From an uncultured Muribaculaceae bacterium (GTDB lineage Bacteria; Bacteroidota; Bacteroidia; Bacteroidales; Muribaculaceae), in the NCBI GenBank assembly GCA_910587915.1, contig CAJUOB010000012.1, forward strand, positions 1 to 63,899: a DNA stretch of 63,899 bases, given 5' to 3'. A program made the position numbers and the translations under genes. Under the pieces are notes generated by a model. The model ran no database searches and had not been told where the DNA came from. It was given only the letters and a program-made list of their open reading frames with translations. This document shows, piece after piece, positions 28,379 through 37,319 of the stretch (the first letter of the stretch is position 1; each line of letters starts with the position of its first letter).

Positions 28379-29479
28379 ATGGCCGGCATATACGTACATA
28401 TCCCTTTCTGCCATTCGAAATGCGCCTACTGCGACTTCTATTCAAAAGTAGGCGTGAATCAACTTGATGCATATATCGATGCTGTTGCCAAAGAATATGC
28501 ATCCCGCTATTTCGAACTTGGTTTGCACCCTATAACTACATTATATTTTGGCGGAGGTACACCGTCGATACTCTCCCCAGAACAATTCCATCGGCTCGCC
28601 GGCATATTCAAAGAAATTTCGCCCGATGAATTCACCATCGAAGTCAATCCCGAGGACGTCGATGCGGAAAGACTTGCGGCGTGGACCGGTTGTGGCGTTA
28701 ACCGCATAAGCATGGGCGTGCAGTCGCTCGTCGATGCGGAACTGCGTGCAGTCGGACGCCGACATTCCGCCGAAAAAGCAATCGAGGCTATAGCCACTAT
28801 GCGTCAGGCCGGGATAAACAATATAAGTTGCGACCTCATATACGGTCTCCCTGGCCAGACGGTCGATAGCTGGACGTATTCTATAGAAAAAATGCTCGAT
28901 ATACACCCATCACATTTATCGGCCTATTGCCTCACCGTCGAGCCACATACCGTGTTGGGGGTAAAAATGAGAAAAGGAGAATTTGTAGAAACCGACGATG
29001 ATACCATAGCTCGTTTCTACGAAATTCTATGTAAAAAAGCCCGTGCCTCTGGATATAGGCACTACGAGATTTCCAACTTTGCCATTCCCGGAATGCATTC
29101 ACGCCACAACCGGGCATATTGGGATGGCACTCCCTATCTCGGGCTCGGACCGGGTGCACACAGCCTTGATGCCGATGGTCTGCGACGCTATGTGGCATCC
29201 GACACAAAACGCTATGTCGCAAATCCGGCACAATGCCTGCACGCCGATTCCGAGACAGAAACCGAGAAGGTAAACGATATTATCTTCACAGCCCTGCGCA
29301 CTTCCGACGGGCTGCAATTGTCCCGCATCCCGGAGAAGTATCGTCGCGCATTGAGGGCCAATGCATTGCCGCTATTGCGAAACGGCCAATTAATCGAATG
29401 CCATGATGGAAATACAATATGCATTCCGGAAAAATCATGGCTAACATCCGATGCCATTATACGGGAATTGTTGATATAA
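28379..29479 (+). CDS. hemW: HemW, radical SAM heme chaperone
   Basis: Binds heme and a [4Fe-4S] cluster, and is thought to insert heme into haemoproteins; older annotations call it oxygen-independent coproporphyrinogen oxidase. The 366-residue protein has the radical SAM cluster CxxxCxxC at C11, C15 and C18 (CHSKCAYC), GGGTPS, EVNPEDV and the HemW-type HNRAYWDG. It closes the mlaE-mlaF-holB-AddB run. Confidence 0.93.
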   Translation: MAGIYVHIPFCHSKCAYCDFYSKVGVNQLDAYIDAVAKEYASRYFELGLHPITTLYFGGGTPSILSPEQFHRLAGIFKEISPDEFTIEVNPEDVDAERLAAWTGCGVNRISMGVQSLVDAELRAVGRRHSAEKAIEAIATMRQAGINNISCDLIYGLPGQTVDSWTYSIEKMLDIHPSHLSAYCLTVEPHTVLGVKMRKGEFVETDDDTIARFYEILCKKARASGYRHYEISNFAIPGMHSRHNRAYWDGTPYLGLGPGAHSLDADGLRRYVASDTKRYVANPAQCLHADSETETEKVNDIIFTALRTSDGLQLSRIPEKYRRALRANALPLLRNGQLIECHDGNTICIPEKSWLTSDAIIRELLI

Positions 29480-29507
29480 ACCGTAGAAGCTAATATAGAC
29501 AAATAAA

Positions 29508-29539
29508 TTTGATGGATTAGTTATTTTGGCGTAACTTTG
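29508..29539 (+). promoter_or_regulatory. Promoter of the ilv operon
   Basis: TTTG (29508-29511) and TAACTTTG (29532-29539) with 20 bases between them, an exact fit to the Bacteroidetes -33/-7 promoter. It is 45 bases before the ilvD start. Confidence 0.8.
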
Positions 29540-29549
29540 CAGCGTTACC

Positions 29550-29568
29550 GACGCCGTGAGTTGGCGTC
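29550..29568 (+). promoter_or_regulatory. Leader hairpin of the ilv operon
   Basis: GACGCC and GGCGTC form a 6-base GC-rich stem with a 7-base loop, within about 5 bases of the expected transcript start. It is not long enough for a classic ilv attenuator. It may protect the RNA 5' end or take part in control. Confidence 0.35.
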
Positions 29569-29584
29569 CAAAATATCATTTCCA

Positions 29585-31408
29585 ATGAAAATTCCATTAC
29601 GAAGTAACATAAGCACTCAAGGTCGACGCATGGCCGGGGCCCGGGCATTATGGCGCGCCAACGGTATGGCCGAGGAGCAATTCGGCCGTCCGGTAATAGC
29701 CATTGTAAATTCATTCACGCAATTTGTACCCGGTCACGTACATCTGGCACAGGCAGGCGCTATTGTCAAGAAAGCCGTGGAGAAGGCCGGATGTTTCGCT
29801 GCCGAATTCAACACTATAGCAATCGACGACGGAATAGCCATGGGCCACGAAGGCATGCTATATTCGCTACCCTCGCGCGAACTGATTGCAAACTCTGTCG
29901 AGTACATGGTGAAAGCACACTGCGCCGATGCCATGGTGTGTATATCGAACTGCGACAAGGTGACTCCAGGTATGCTTATGGCTGCCATGCGACTCAATAT
30001 ACCGGCCATCTTTGTTTCCGGCGGCCCAATGGAAGCCGGCATGGTCGATGGAGAAGCCGTGGACCTTGTAGATGTAATGGTAAGAGCCGCCGACGAATCG
30101 GTGTCCGATGAGAGTCTGGCTGCACTCGAGCGCGGAGCATGTCCCACATGCGGTTCGTGTTCCGGAATGTTCACCGCCAACTCAATGAACTGTCTCACCG
30201 AGGCACTCGGGCTATCTCTTCCGGGCAACGGTACTGTACCGGCGACACATATCAACCGACGCGCACTTTTCGAAACCGCCGGACGCCGCATAGTCGAACT
30301 CACCGAAGCCTATTACGGCAATGGCGACACATCGGTACTGCCACGTGCCATTGCATCGCGACAGTCCATGCTCAATGCCATGACCATGGACATAGCCATG
30401 GGAGGCTCAACCAATACCGTGCTTCACCTGCTCGCCGTCGCTGCCGAAGCTGGCACCGATTTCACTCTCGAAGACATCGACACACTGTCGCGACACACAC
30501 CTGTGCTATGCAAAGTGGCTCCCAATTCAAAGTACCATATCGACGACGTGAATCGTGCCGGCGGTGTAGCTTCTATTATGAAAGAACTTGCGGACGCATC
30601 CTTGATTGACACATCTGTAAAACGTGCCGACGGTCTTACCGTAGGTCAATTCATAGAGCGATATGCAATTGGAGGTGATGAATACACCGATGCAGCCGAT
30701 GAATTGTGGCGTAGTGCACCAGGTCATAAGCGCACCACCGAATTGGGCTCCCAAATGTCATATTTCGGAGAACTCGACACCGACCGCAGCAACGGTTGCA
30801 TACGCGACGTCGACCATGCATACCTTGCCGACGGTGGCCTCGCTGTTCTAAGGGGAAATCTGGCACCCGACGGCTGCGTGGTGAAAACTGCCGGCGTCGA
30901 CCCGTCGGTACATATTTTCTCCGGAACAGCCCGTGTGTTCCAATCGCAAGAAGACGCCGTAGCGGGAATCCTCAACGGTAGTGTACAACCCGGAGATGTC
31001 GTAGTGATTACCTATGAAGGCCCCAAAGGTGGGCCGGGCATGCAAGAAATGCTCTATCCCACCTCATATCTCAAATCAAGACATCTCGACAAAGTCTGTG
31101 CCCTGATAACCGATGGGCGCTTCTCCGGAGGCACATCAGGACTGTCGATTGGTCACATATCACCCGAGGCAGCTGCCGGTGGCACAATCGCTCTCGTGCG
31201 CGACGGCGACATCATCGACATAAACATTCCGGATCGCTCCATCGTTCTAAAAGTCGATGATACAATTCTTGACTCCCGACGCAAAGAAGAAGAGCGGTAC
31301 GGAAACGACGCCTACACCGCACGTGGCCGTAACCGCACCATCAGCCGGGCTTTGAAAGCATTTGCATCCACTGCCGGATCGGCCGATACCGGCGGCGTGA
31401 AATTATGA
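29585..31408 (+). CDS. ilvD: Dihydroxy-acid dehydratase
   Basis: Converts dihydroxy-isovalerate and dihydroxy-methylvalerate to their 2-keto acids, the third step in valine and isoleucine synthesis. The 607-residue protein starts at 29585 (MKIPLRSNISTQGRRMAG); 16 codons upstream run through the promoter. The iron-sulfur cysteines are in SNCDKVTPGM and CPTCGSCSGMFTANSM. Also seen: IAIDDGIAMGHEGM and ITDGRFSGGTSG near the C-terminus. First gene of ilvD-ilvB-ilvN-thioesterase-ilvC. Confidence 0.97.
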   Translation: MKIPLRSNISTQGRRMAGARALWRANGMAEEQFGRPVIAIVNSFTQFVPGHVHLAQAGAIVKKAVEKAGCFAAEFNTIAIDDGIAMGHEGMLYSLPSRELIANSVEYMVKAHCADAMVCISNCDKVTPGMLMAAMRLNIPAIFVSGGPMEAGMVDGEAVDLVDVMVRAADESVSDESLAALERGACPTCGSCSGMFTANSMNCLTEALGLSLPGNGTVPATHINRRALFETAGRRIVELTEAYYGNGDTSVLPRAIASRQSMLNAMTMDIAMGGSTNTVLHLLAVAAEAGTDFTLEDIDTLSRHTPVLCKVAPNSKYHIDDVNRAGGVASIMKELADASLIDTSVKRADGLTVGQFIERYAIGGDEYTDAADELWRSAPGHKRTTELGSQMSYFGELDTDRSNGCIRDVDHAYLADGGLAVLRGNLAPDGCVVKTAGVDPSVHIFSGTARVFQSQEDAVAGILNGSVQPGDVVVITYEGPKGGPGMQEMLYPTSYLKSRHLDKVCALITDGRFSGGTSGLSIGHISPEAAAGGTIALVRDGDIIDINIPDRSIVLKVDDTILDSRRKEEERYGNDAYTARGRNRTISRALKAFASTAGSADTGGVKL

Positions 31409-31418
31409 CGGATTGCCT

Positions 31419-33179
31419 ATGAAAGAAACACTCGAAATATCACCGGAAAATCCCGTAAACGGAGCCGAAGCTCTGGTTAGGGCTATTATAGCCGAAGGCA
31501 CCGATACGGTATTCGGTTATCCCGGCGGACAGATACTGCCGGTATACGACGCTCTCTACGACTACACCGACACCCTTCACCACATTCTCGTACGCCACGA
31601 GCAAGGTGCAATCCATGCCGCACAAGGATTCGCACGTGCAACAGGACGACCCGGAGTGGTCATCGTGACATCAGGACCCGGTGCAGCAAATGTGGTCACA
31701 GGTCTCAGCGATGCCATGATGGACTCCACCCCTCTGGTGGTGATTACGGGACAGGTCGGAGCACAGTACCTCGGTTCGGATGCATTTCAGGAAACCGACG
31801 TAATCGGTATAACGCAGCCAATCACCAAGTGGAGCCTGCAGGTACGCCGGGCTGAAGATATTAATGCAGCCGTGGCGCGGGCATTCTACATTGCCCGAAG
31901 CGGACGGCCCGGTCCGGTAGTGCTCGACATTGCACGCGATGCCCAGATTGGCATTGTCGACCGGCCATATCGCCCCATGAACTTCATACGCAGCTACGAC
32001 CCGGTACCGCTCGTCGACATGGACAAGATAGAAGCCGCGGCCAAGCTGATAAATGAAGCACAGCGTCCATTGTTTCTCATCGGCCAAGGTGTCATCATTT
32101 CAGGGGCAGAAAAAGCACTCATCTCAGCAGCCGAAAAATCATCGGTACCTGTGGCTTCGACCCTGCTGGGACTCTCAGCCATGCCATCGACACATCCGCT
32201 CTACAAGGGTATGCTCGGAATGCACGGCAATGTAGGCCCCAACTATAACACAAACCGAGCCGACGTGATTGTCGGTATAGGCATGCGCTTCGACGACCGT
32301 GTGACAGGTCTGGCTTCCGGATACGCTCCCGATGCGAAGATTGTGCACATAGACATCGACATATCGGAATTCGACAAGGTGATAGCCACCGATATTGCCA
32401 TACACGCCGATGCCCGCGAGGCCCTGCAGGCGCTCATACCATTGCTCCATGAAAACGAGGACCGACGCGAATGGATTGAGTCGTTCGACCGCTGTGCCGA
32501 AATCGAAGACCGCGAAGTTCTCGAGGCCGAACTACGTCGATGTGGTGATGCTCCTCTTACCATGGGAGAAGTCGTCGATGCAATAAGCACTGCCACCGGC
32601 CATGATGCCATAGCGGTGACCGACGTTGGTCAGAACCAGATGATGGCCTCACGATATTTCAAATTCACGACATCGCGCAGCTTCATAAGTTCTGGTGGTC
32701 TCGGGACCATGGGCTTCGGCTTGCCGGCGGCCATGGGAGCCAAGATCGGATGCCCGCACCGCACGGTAGTTTGTTTCCTCGGCGACGGCGGCTTCCAAAT
32801 GACCTTGCAGGAACTCGGCACCATTATGGAATATAATATAGGTGTCAAAATCGTGGTGATGAACAACAATTTCCTCGGTAATGTGCGTCAATGGCAGAAC
32901 TTGTTCTACCACCGGCGTTTCTCTCAGACGCCTCTGCTCAACCCCGATTTCAACATGCTTGCCGCAGCATACGGCATTCCCTCGCTCGAAGTCCGCACAA
33001 GAGAAGAACTCCCTGCCGCCATCGATGCCATGCTGGCCCACGACGGAGCATATCTTCTCAACGTCGACATCGACCCAACCGATATGGTGTTCCCCATGAC
33101 ACCGGCCGGAAAAACCGTCGATACGATAATGCTCTCCCCTGCCCTTTGTTTCACCTCGGAAATGTTGGAAAAAAAATGA
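31419..33179 (+). CDS. ilvB: Acetolactate synthase large subunit
   Basis: TPP-dependent enzyme that makes acetolactate or acetohydroxybutyrate, the first committed step for branched-chain amino acids. The 586-residue protein starts at the ATG 31419; a TTG two codons upstream also is open. N-terminal FGYPGGQILPVYDAL and RHEQGAIHAAQGFARATG carry the TPP-activating Glu; TSGPGAANVVTGL follows. The TPP site is GDGGFQMTLQEL to VVMNNN. It overlaps ilvN by ATGA. Confidence 0.96.
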   Translation: MKETLEISPENPVNGAEALVRAIIAEGTDTVFGYPGGQILPVYDALYDYTDTLHHILVRHEQGAIHAAQGFARATGRPGVVIVTSGPGAANVVTGLSDAMMDSTPLVVITGQVGAQYLGSDAFQETDVIGITQPITKWSLQVRRAEDINAAVARAFYIARSGRPGPVVLDIARDAQIGIVDRPYRPMNFIRSYDPVPLVDMDKIEAAAKLINEAQRPLFLIGQGVIISGAEKALISAAEKSSVPVASTLLGLSAMPSTHPLYKGMLGMHGNVGPNYNTNRADVIVGIGMRFDDRVTGLASGYAPDAKIVHIDIDISEFDKVIATDIAIHADAREALQALIPLLHENEDRREWIESFDRCAEIEDREVLEAELRRCGDAPLTMGEVVDAISTATGHDAIAVTDVGQNQMMASRYFKFTTSRSFISSGGLGTMGFGLPAAMGAKIGCPHRTVVCFLGDGGFQMTLQELGTIMEYNIGVKIVVMNNNFLGNVRQWQNLFYHRRFSQTPLLNPDFNMLAAAYGIPSLEVRTREELPAAIDAMLAHDGAYLLNVDIDPTDMVFPMTPAGKTVDTIMLSPALCFTSEMLEKK

Positions 33180-33745
33180 GCCAGTCAGCCCCACGACAAT
33201 TATTCACGGTCACGGTCTACTCCGAGAACTGTGTAGGACTCCTCAATCAGGTTTCCGTAATCTTCACGCGCCGCTGCCTCAACATTGAGGACGTATCGGC
33301 CAGTGTATCGTCGGTGCCCGACATACATAAGCTCACTCTCACCACATGGGCCGACCGCCCAACCATGGAAAAAGTGGTGAAACAGATTGAAAAACGCATC
33401 GATGTGATCCGTGCATTTCTATTTACCGACGATGATATTGTATATCAAGAAATAGCACTCTACAAAGTCTCCACCAAACGTCTGCTCGACGAACAAGATC
33501 TCGAATCCATAATCCGGCATCATGGCGCACGGATACTCGAAATGACTGCCGAGTATACCGTGATTGAAAAGACAGGCCATCCTTGGGAGACTGAAGCTCT
33601 TTTCGACAGACTACGCCGATACGACATCAAGCAGTTCGTGCGTAGCGGACGTGTATGCGTCACAAAATCGCCAGTGGAATACATGGATCTTTTTCTGGAA
33701 CAACAACAACGACGTCAAAATGGCAGCAACGAACTTTCAGACTGA
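33176..33745 (+). CDS. ilvN: Acetolactate synthase regulatory small subunit
   Basis: Feedback-sensing ACT-domain subunit of acetolactate synthase. The 189-residue protein has its first ACT domain at residues 8-80 (LFTVTVYSENCVGLLNQVSVIFTRR is cut here for length; it includes the ligand-binding loop CVGLLN) and a second half with HHGARILEMT. The start at 33176 overlaps ilvB; the open frame upstream lies wholly inside ilvB. Its end overlaps the next gene by 26 bases. Confidence 0.94.
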   Translation: MSQSAPRQLFTVTVYSENCVGLLNQVSVIFTRRCLNIEDVSASVSSVPDIHKLTLTTWADRPTMEKVVKQIEKRIDVIRAFLFTDDDIVYQEIALYKVSTKRLLDEQDLESIIRHHGARILEMTAEYTVIEKTGHPWETEALFDRLRRYDIKQFVRSGRVCVTKSPVEYMDLFLEQQQRRQNGSNELSD

Positions 33746-34475
33746 ATACAATCACTCCTATGTGCTCACTGCAGGCGAAAGTAATGCCTGCGGTCGCATG
33801 CCTCTCACTCTTGTGACAGAGCGCGTTATAGAAGTGGCCACCGAACACGCCAATGCTCTCGGAATAGGATATGCCGCGCTTATCACCAAAAACATGGGTT
33901 GGGTTTTGAGTCGTCTATCGATTGAAATGACCCGCTATCCTGTTATAAACGAACACTATACGCTCACCACCTGGATAGAAACCTACAACCGCCACTTCAG
34001 TGAACGAAATATGGTGATGACCGCACCCGACGGAAGTGTCTTCGGCTACATGCGTACCGTATGGGTAGCCATGGACTTTGAGTCGCGCACAATGGCCGAT
34101 CTAACATCATTCGAGCAAGAAGCATTTCCTGTAGCAGATCTGCCATGCCCTATAGAGCGCATTCCCCGCATGCCACCACTCGGAGCCGATGCCGTCGAAG
34201 AGTCCTATACATTCAGATACTGCGACATCGACTTCAACAGGCATGTCAACACTGTGCGGTATCTCGATCTTATACTCAACCATTGGTCGCTCGATCATTT
34301 CGACAAAAATATAATACGACGATTCGATATAATGTTTCGCCGCGAATGCCACTACGGTGAGACTGTGCTGCTAAGAATTGAAGGTAGCCAGTGCGATAAA
34401 AGCGCATGCGAGATTGTACGCGAAGGAGAACGCCTTGTCGACGCACGCATAGAGTGGCAGAAAATAGAAAAATAA
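33720..34475 (+). CDS. Acyl-ACP thioesterase (FatA-like)
   Basis: Hydrolyses acyl-ACP to release free fatty acid, with a double hotdog fold, in the cytoplasm. The 251-residue protein starts at 33720 (MAATNFQTEYNHSYVL) and overlaps ilvN by 26 bases; the frame reaches further upstream in ilvN. N-terminal WVLSRLSIEM and RTVWVAMD are typical. The catalytic Asn/His are in DIDFNRHVNTVRY. It sits between ilvN and ilvC, so it may tune branched-chain acyl pools, as branched 2-keto acids also prime branched fatty acids. Confidence 0.9.
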   Translation: MAATNFQTEYNHSYVLTAGESNACGRMPLTLVTERVIEVATEHANALGIGYAALITKNMGWVLSRLSIEMTRYPVINEHYTLTTWIETYNRHFSERNMVMTAPDGSVFGYMRTVWVAMDFESRTMADLTSFEQEAFPVADLPCPIERIPRMPPLGADAVEESYTFRYCDIDFNRHVNTVRYLDLILNHWSLDHFDKNIIRRFDIMFRRECHYGETVLLRIEGSQCDKSACEIVREGERLVDARIEWQKIEK

Positions 34476-34493
34476 AAATTTATAATATACAAT

Positions 34494-35537
34494 ATGGCAA
34501 AACTGAATTTTGGCGGCGTGGAAGAAACCGTCGTCACTCGCGAAGAATTCACACTCGATAAAGCTCGCGAAGTACTCGCAGGCGAAACAATAGCAGTTCT
34601 GGGCTATGGCGTGCAGGGCCCGGGACAAAGCCTTAATCTGCGCGACAACGGATTCAATGTAATCGTTGGCCAACGCCCCGGTAAAACCTACGACAAGGCC
34701 GTCGCCGACGGTTGGATACCCGGCGAGACCCTCTTCAGCATCGAGGAGGCAGCCCAAAGAGGCACTATTGTCATGTGCTTGTTATCCGATGCAGCTGTGC
34801 TCAGCGTATGGCCCACTATCAAGGCTAACTTGAAAGCCGGCGATGCTCTCTACTTCTCGCATGGATTCGCCATCACATGGCCCGAGCGTACCGGTGTAGT
34901 GCCTCCTGCCGATGTCGACGTAATAATGGTTGCTCCAAAAGGTTCCGGCACGACAGTGCGCAGTCTTTTCCTTGAAGGACGCGGCATCAATGCATCCTAT
35001 GCCATCGAACAGGATTACACCGGCCGTGCGCTCGAACGCACAATCGCACTCGGAATTGGCATTGGATCGGGGTATCTTTTCGAGACAACTTTCAAACGCG
35101 AGGCAACCAGCGATCTCACAGGCGAACGTGGTGCACTGATGGGCGCCATCCAAGGGCTTTTTGCGGCACAGTATGAGGTACTCCGCGAACACGGACACAC
35201 TCCATCTGAGGCGTTCAACGAGACTGTCGAGGAACTCACACAGTCGCTTATGCCACTCTTTGCGGCCAAAGGAATGGACTGGATGTATGCCAACTGCTCT
35301 ACCACAGCCCAACGGGGCGCTCTCGACTGGATGAAGCCTTTCCATGATGCCATAAAACCGGTTATGGAACGTCTCTATAACAGCGTAGCAGAAGGGCACG
35401 AGGCACAGATTGCAATCGATGCCAATTCGAAACCCGACTACCGTGTCGGTCTCGAGGAAGAACTGCGCGAACTGCGTGAAAGCGAGCTCTGGCGAGCAGC
35501 CGAGACCGTGCGCAAACTTCGTCCCGAGGGTTGCTGA
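34494..35537 (+). CDS. ilvC: Ketol-acid reductoisomerase
   Basis: Isomerises and reduces acetolactate with NADPH, the second step of valine and isoleucine synthesis. The 347-residue, class I-type protein has the Rossmann AVLGYGVQGPGQSLNLRDNG motif region near 35-54, MVAPKGSGTTVR, and the metal ligands in SDLTGERGALMG and AFNETVEELTQ. It lies 18 bases after the thioesterase and closes the operon. Confidence 0.96.
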   Translation: MAKLNFGGVEETVVTREEFTLDKAREVLAGETIAVLGYGVQGPGQSLNLRDNGFNVIVGQRPGKTYDKAVADGWIPGETLFSIEEAAQRGTIVMCLLSDAAVLSVWPTIKANLKAGDALYFSHGFAITWPERTGVVPPADVDVIMVAPKGSGTTVRSLFLEGRGINASYAIEQDYTGRALERTIALGIGIGSGYLFETTFKREATSDLTGERGALMGAIQGLFAAQYEVLREHGHTPSEAFNETVEELTQSLMPLFAAKGMDWMYANCSTTAQRGALDWMKPFHDAIKPVMERLYNSVAEGHEAQIAIDANSKPDYRVGLEEELRELRESELWRAAETVRKLRPEGC

Positions 35538-35589
35538 GACAATAACGGCCCACACGCGCCGTTATAAGTATGTACCCTATATTTACTGA

Positions 35590-36624
35590 ATGAGGTTCAT
35601 ACCCGCATACATACGCCATTCTTTGTCGGCCCTGCTTATAGCAGGGTCGGCTCTTGGCATGTCGGCACAGGACGGCACAAGTGCCTATTCATTCCTCAAC
35701 GTCACGTCTTCGGCAAAGGTATATGGTCTCGGCGGAGTGAACATATCGCTTGTCGACGAGGACATCACCGTTACGGAGCAGAATCCCGCTCTATTGGGAG
35801 GCGAGTTGAGCAATATGATAGCTCTCAACTACATGCACTATCTCGGCGGCTCAAACTTCGCCGGTCTACGCTATGGACACTCGGCCGGAGAGCATGGTGC
35901 ATGGAGCGCTGCCATACGCTATTTCGGATATGGATCTATGAAAGAGGCCTTGCCCGACGGAACAATCATCGGCACATTCTCGCCGAAAGATGTTGCTTTC
36001 GGAGGGTCATATAGCCACGACTTTACCGACCGACTGCGCGGTGGCATAGCTCTTAACGCATTATACAGTGCATACGCCGACTATACAGCATTCGCTCTAT
36101 CCACCGACCTGGGCCTTAACTACTACGATGCCGACCGCGATTTGTCGCTATCAGTGGTCCTCGCCAACATGGGTGGACAGATAAAACGCTTCAACGATCA
36201 CTACGATCGGCTTCCTTTCGACATACGGTTGGGCTGGAGCCAGTCGTTCGGCACATTCCCTATCCGATTTTCCATAACAGCATGGAATCTCACCAAATGG
36301 AAACTTCCCTACTACGAGACCGGCGACGGCACTTCTGAAAACGGGACAGGACTCAAAGAGAGCTTCGGTTCGAATCTGTTCCGTCATCTCGTGTTTGGAG
36401 TTGACTTGATATCGAGTCCCAACTACTATATCGCTCTTGGATATAACTATAAGACCCGTACCGACATGAGCACCTACTCCCGCAGTTTCCTTTCAGGATT
36501 CTCTCTCGGCGGAGGACTGAAACTCAAAAGTGTGGGCATCGGGTTGGCATTGGCTCAGCCACATACGGGAGCCACCACATTCATGTTCAATCTCTCCCTG
36601 AATATCAACGAAATCATCAATTGA
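35590..36624 (+). CDS. porQ: Type IX secretion system protein PorQ
   Basis: An outer-membrane beta-barrel protein of the type IX secretion system; with PorU, PorV and PorZ it makes the complex that processes cargo and attaches it to A-LPS. Signal peptide at about 1-26 (ending MSA). The FadL-like opening (SFLNVTSSAKVYGLGGVNISL) and NPALLG are typical of PorQ. The 344 residues are usual. It heads a run of porQ-cmk-ispH-exonuclease. Confidence 0.88.
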   Translation: MRFIPAYIRHSLSALLIAGSALGMSAQDGTSAYSFLNVTSSAKVYGLGGVNISLVDEDITVTEQNPALLGGELSNMIALNYMHYLGGSNFAGLRYGHSAGEHGAWSAAIRYFGYGSMKEALPDGTIIGTFSPKDVAFGGSYSHDFTDRLRGGIALNALYSAYADYTAFALSTDLGLNYYDADRDLSLSVVLANMGGQIKRFNDHYDRLPFDIRLGWSQSFGTFPIRFSITAWNLTKWKLPYYETGDGTSENGTGLKESFGSNLFRHLVFGVDLISSPNYYIALGYNYKTRTDMSTYSRSFLSGFSLGGGLKLKSVGIGLALAQPHTGATTFMFNLSLNINEIIN

Positions 36625-36632
36625 TACGATCT

Positions 36633-37319
36633 ATGAAAAAGATTATCATAGCCATCGACGGATATTCATCGTCAGGCAAAAGCACAATGGCCCGCCGACT
36701 CGCGGCCGAAATCGGATACCGCTACATCGACTCCGGCGCAATGTATCGCGCCGTGACTCTCTACGCCCTCGACCACGGAATGATTGACGCCCAGGGTCAA
36801 CCTCAGACCGATGCGATTATTGCCGCTTTGCCCAATATCGACATCGACTTCAAGGTACTTCCCGACGGCTCGCAACGCACCATGCTAAATAGTGTCGATG
36901 TGGAAGATGAGATACGACGCCTTAGGGTATCGGAAGCAGTATCGCCTGTTGCAGCAATTGCAGAAGTCCGCCACGCCCTTGTTGCAAAACAGCAGGCACT
37001 CGGTGCCGGTAAAGGCATAGTGATGGATGGCCGAGACATAGGCACGGTGGTTTTCCCCGATGCCGAACTTAAAATTTTCGTCGACGCATCGGCCGAGACC
37101 AGAGCCATGCGTCGCTTCAAGGAGATGATGGATAAGGGTGCCGATGTGAACTACGAGGATGTACTCGCCAACGTGGTCCACCGCGACAAGATAGACACTA
37201 CACGCGCCGAAAGCCCGCTGCGCAGAGCCGACGATGCAATATCGCTCGACAACTCCGAAATGACACTTCAGGAACAGCACCAGTGGCTTGTCGACCAATA
37301 TAAGCAAGCTGCACAATGA
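36633..37319 (+). CDS. cmk: Cytidylate kinase
   Basis: Phosphorylates CMP and dCMP with ATP. The 228-residue protein has Walker A GYSSSGKST at 10-18, the substrate loop RYIDSGAMYRAV near 27-38, DGRDIGTVVFPDAELKIF and the lid with SPLRRADDAI. ATG at 36633; a TTG four codons upstream is also open. It follows porQ after 8 bases and overlaps ispH by ATGA. Confidence 0.95.
   Translation: MKKIIIAIDGYSSSGKSTMARRLAAEIGYRYIDSGAMYRAVTLYALDHGMIDAQGQPQTDAIIAALPNIDIDFKVLPDGSQRTMLNSVDVEDEIRRLRVSEAVSPVAAIAEVRHALVAKQQALGAGKGIVMDGRDIGTVVFPDAELKIFVDASAETRAMRRFKEMMDKGADVNYEDVLANVVHRDKIDTTRAESPLRRADDAISLDNSEMTLQEQHQWLVDQYKQAAQ

Noticed and set aside
29550..29568. Riboswitch or classic leader-peptide attenuator for ilv
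   Set aside because: The leader is only about 40 bases and has no peptide rich in Ile, Leu or Val.
32891..33175. Upstream extension of ilvN
   Set aside because: Lies inside ilvB in another frame; the ATGA start at 33176 gives the normal ACT protein.
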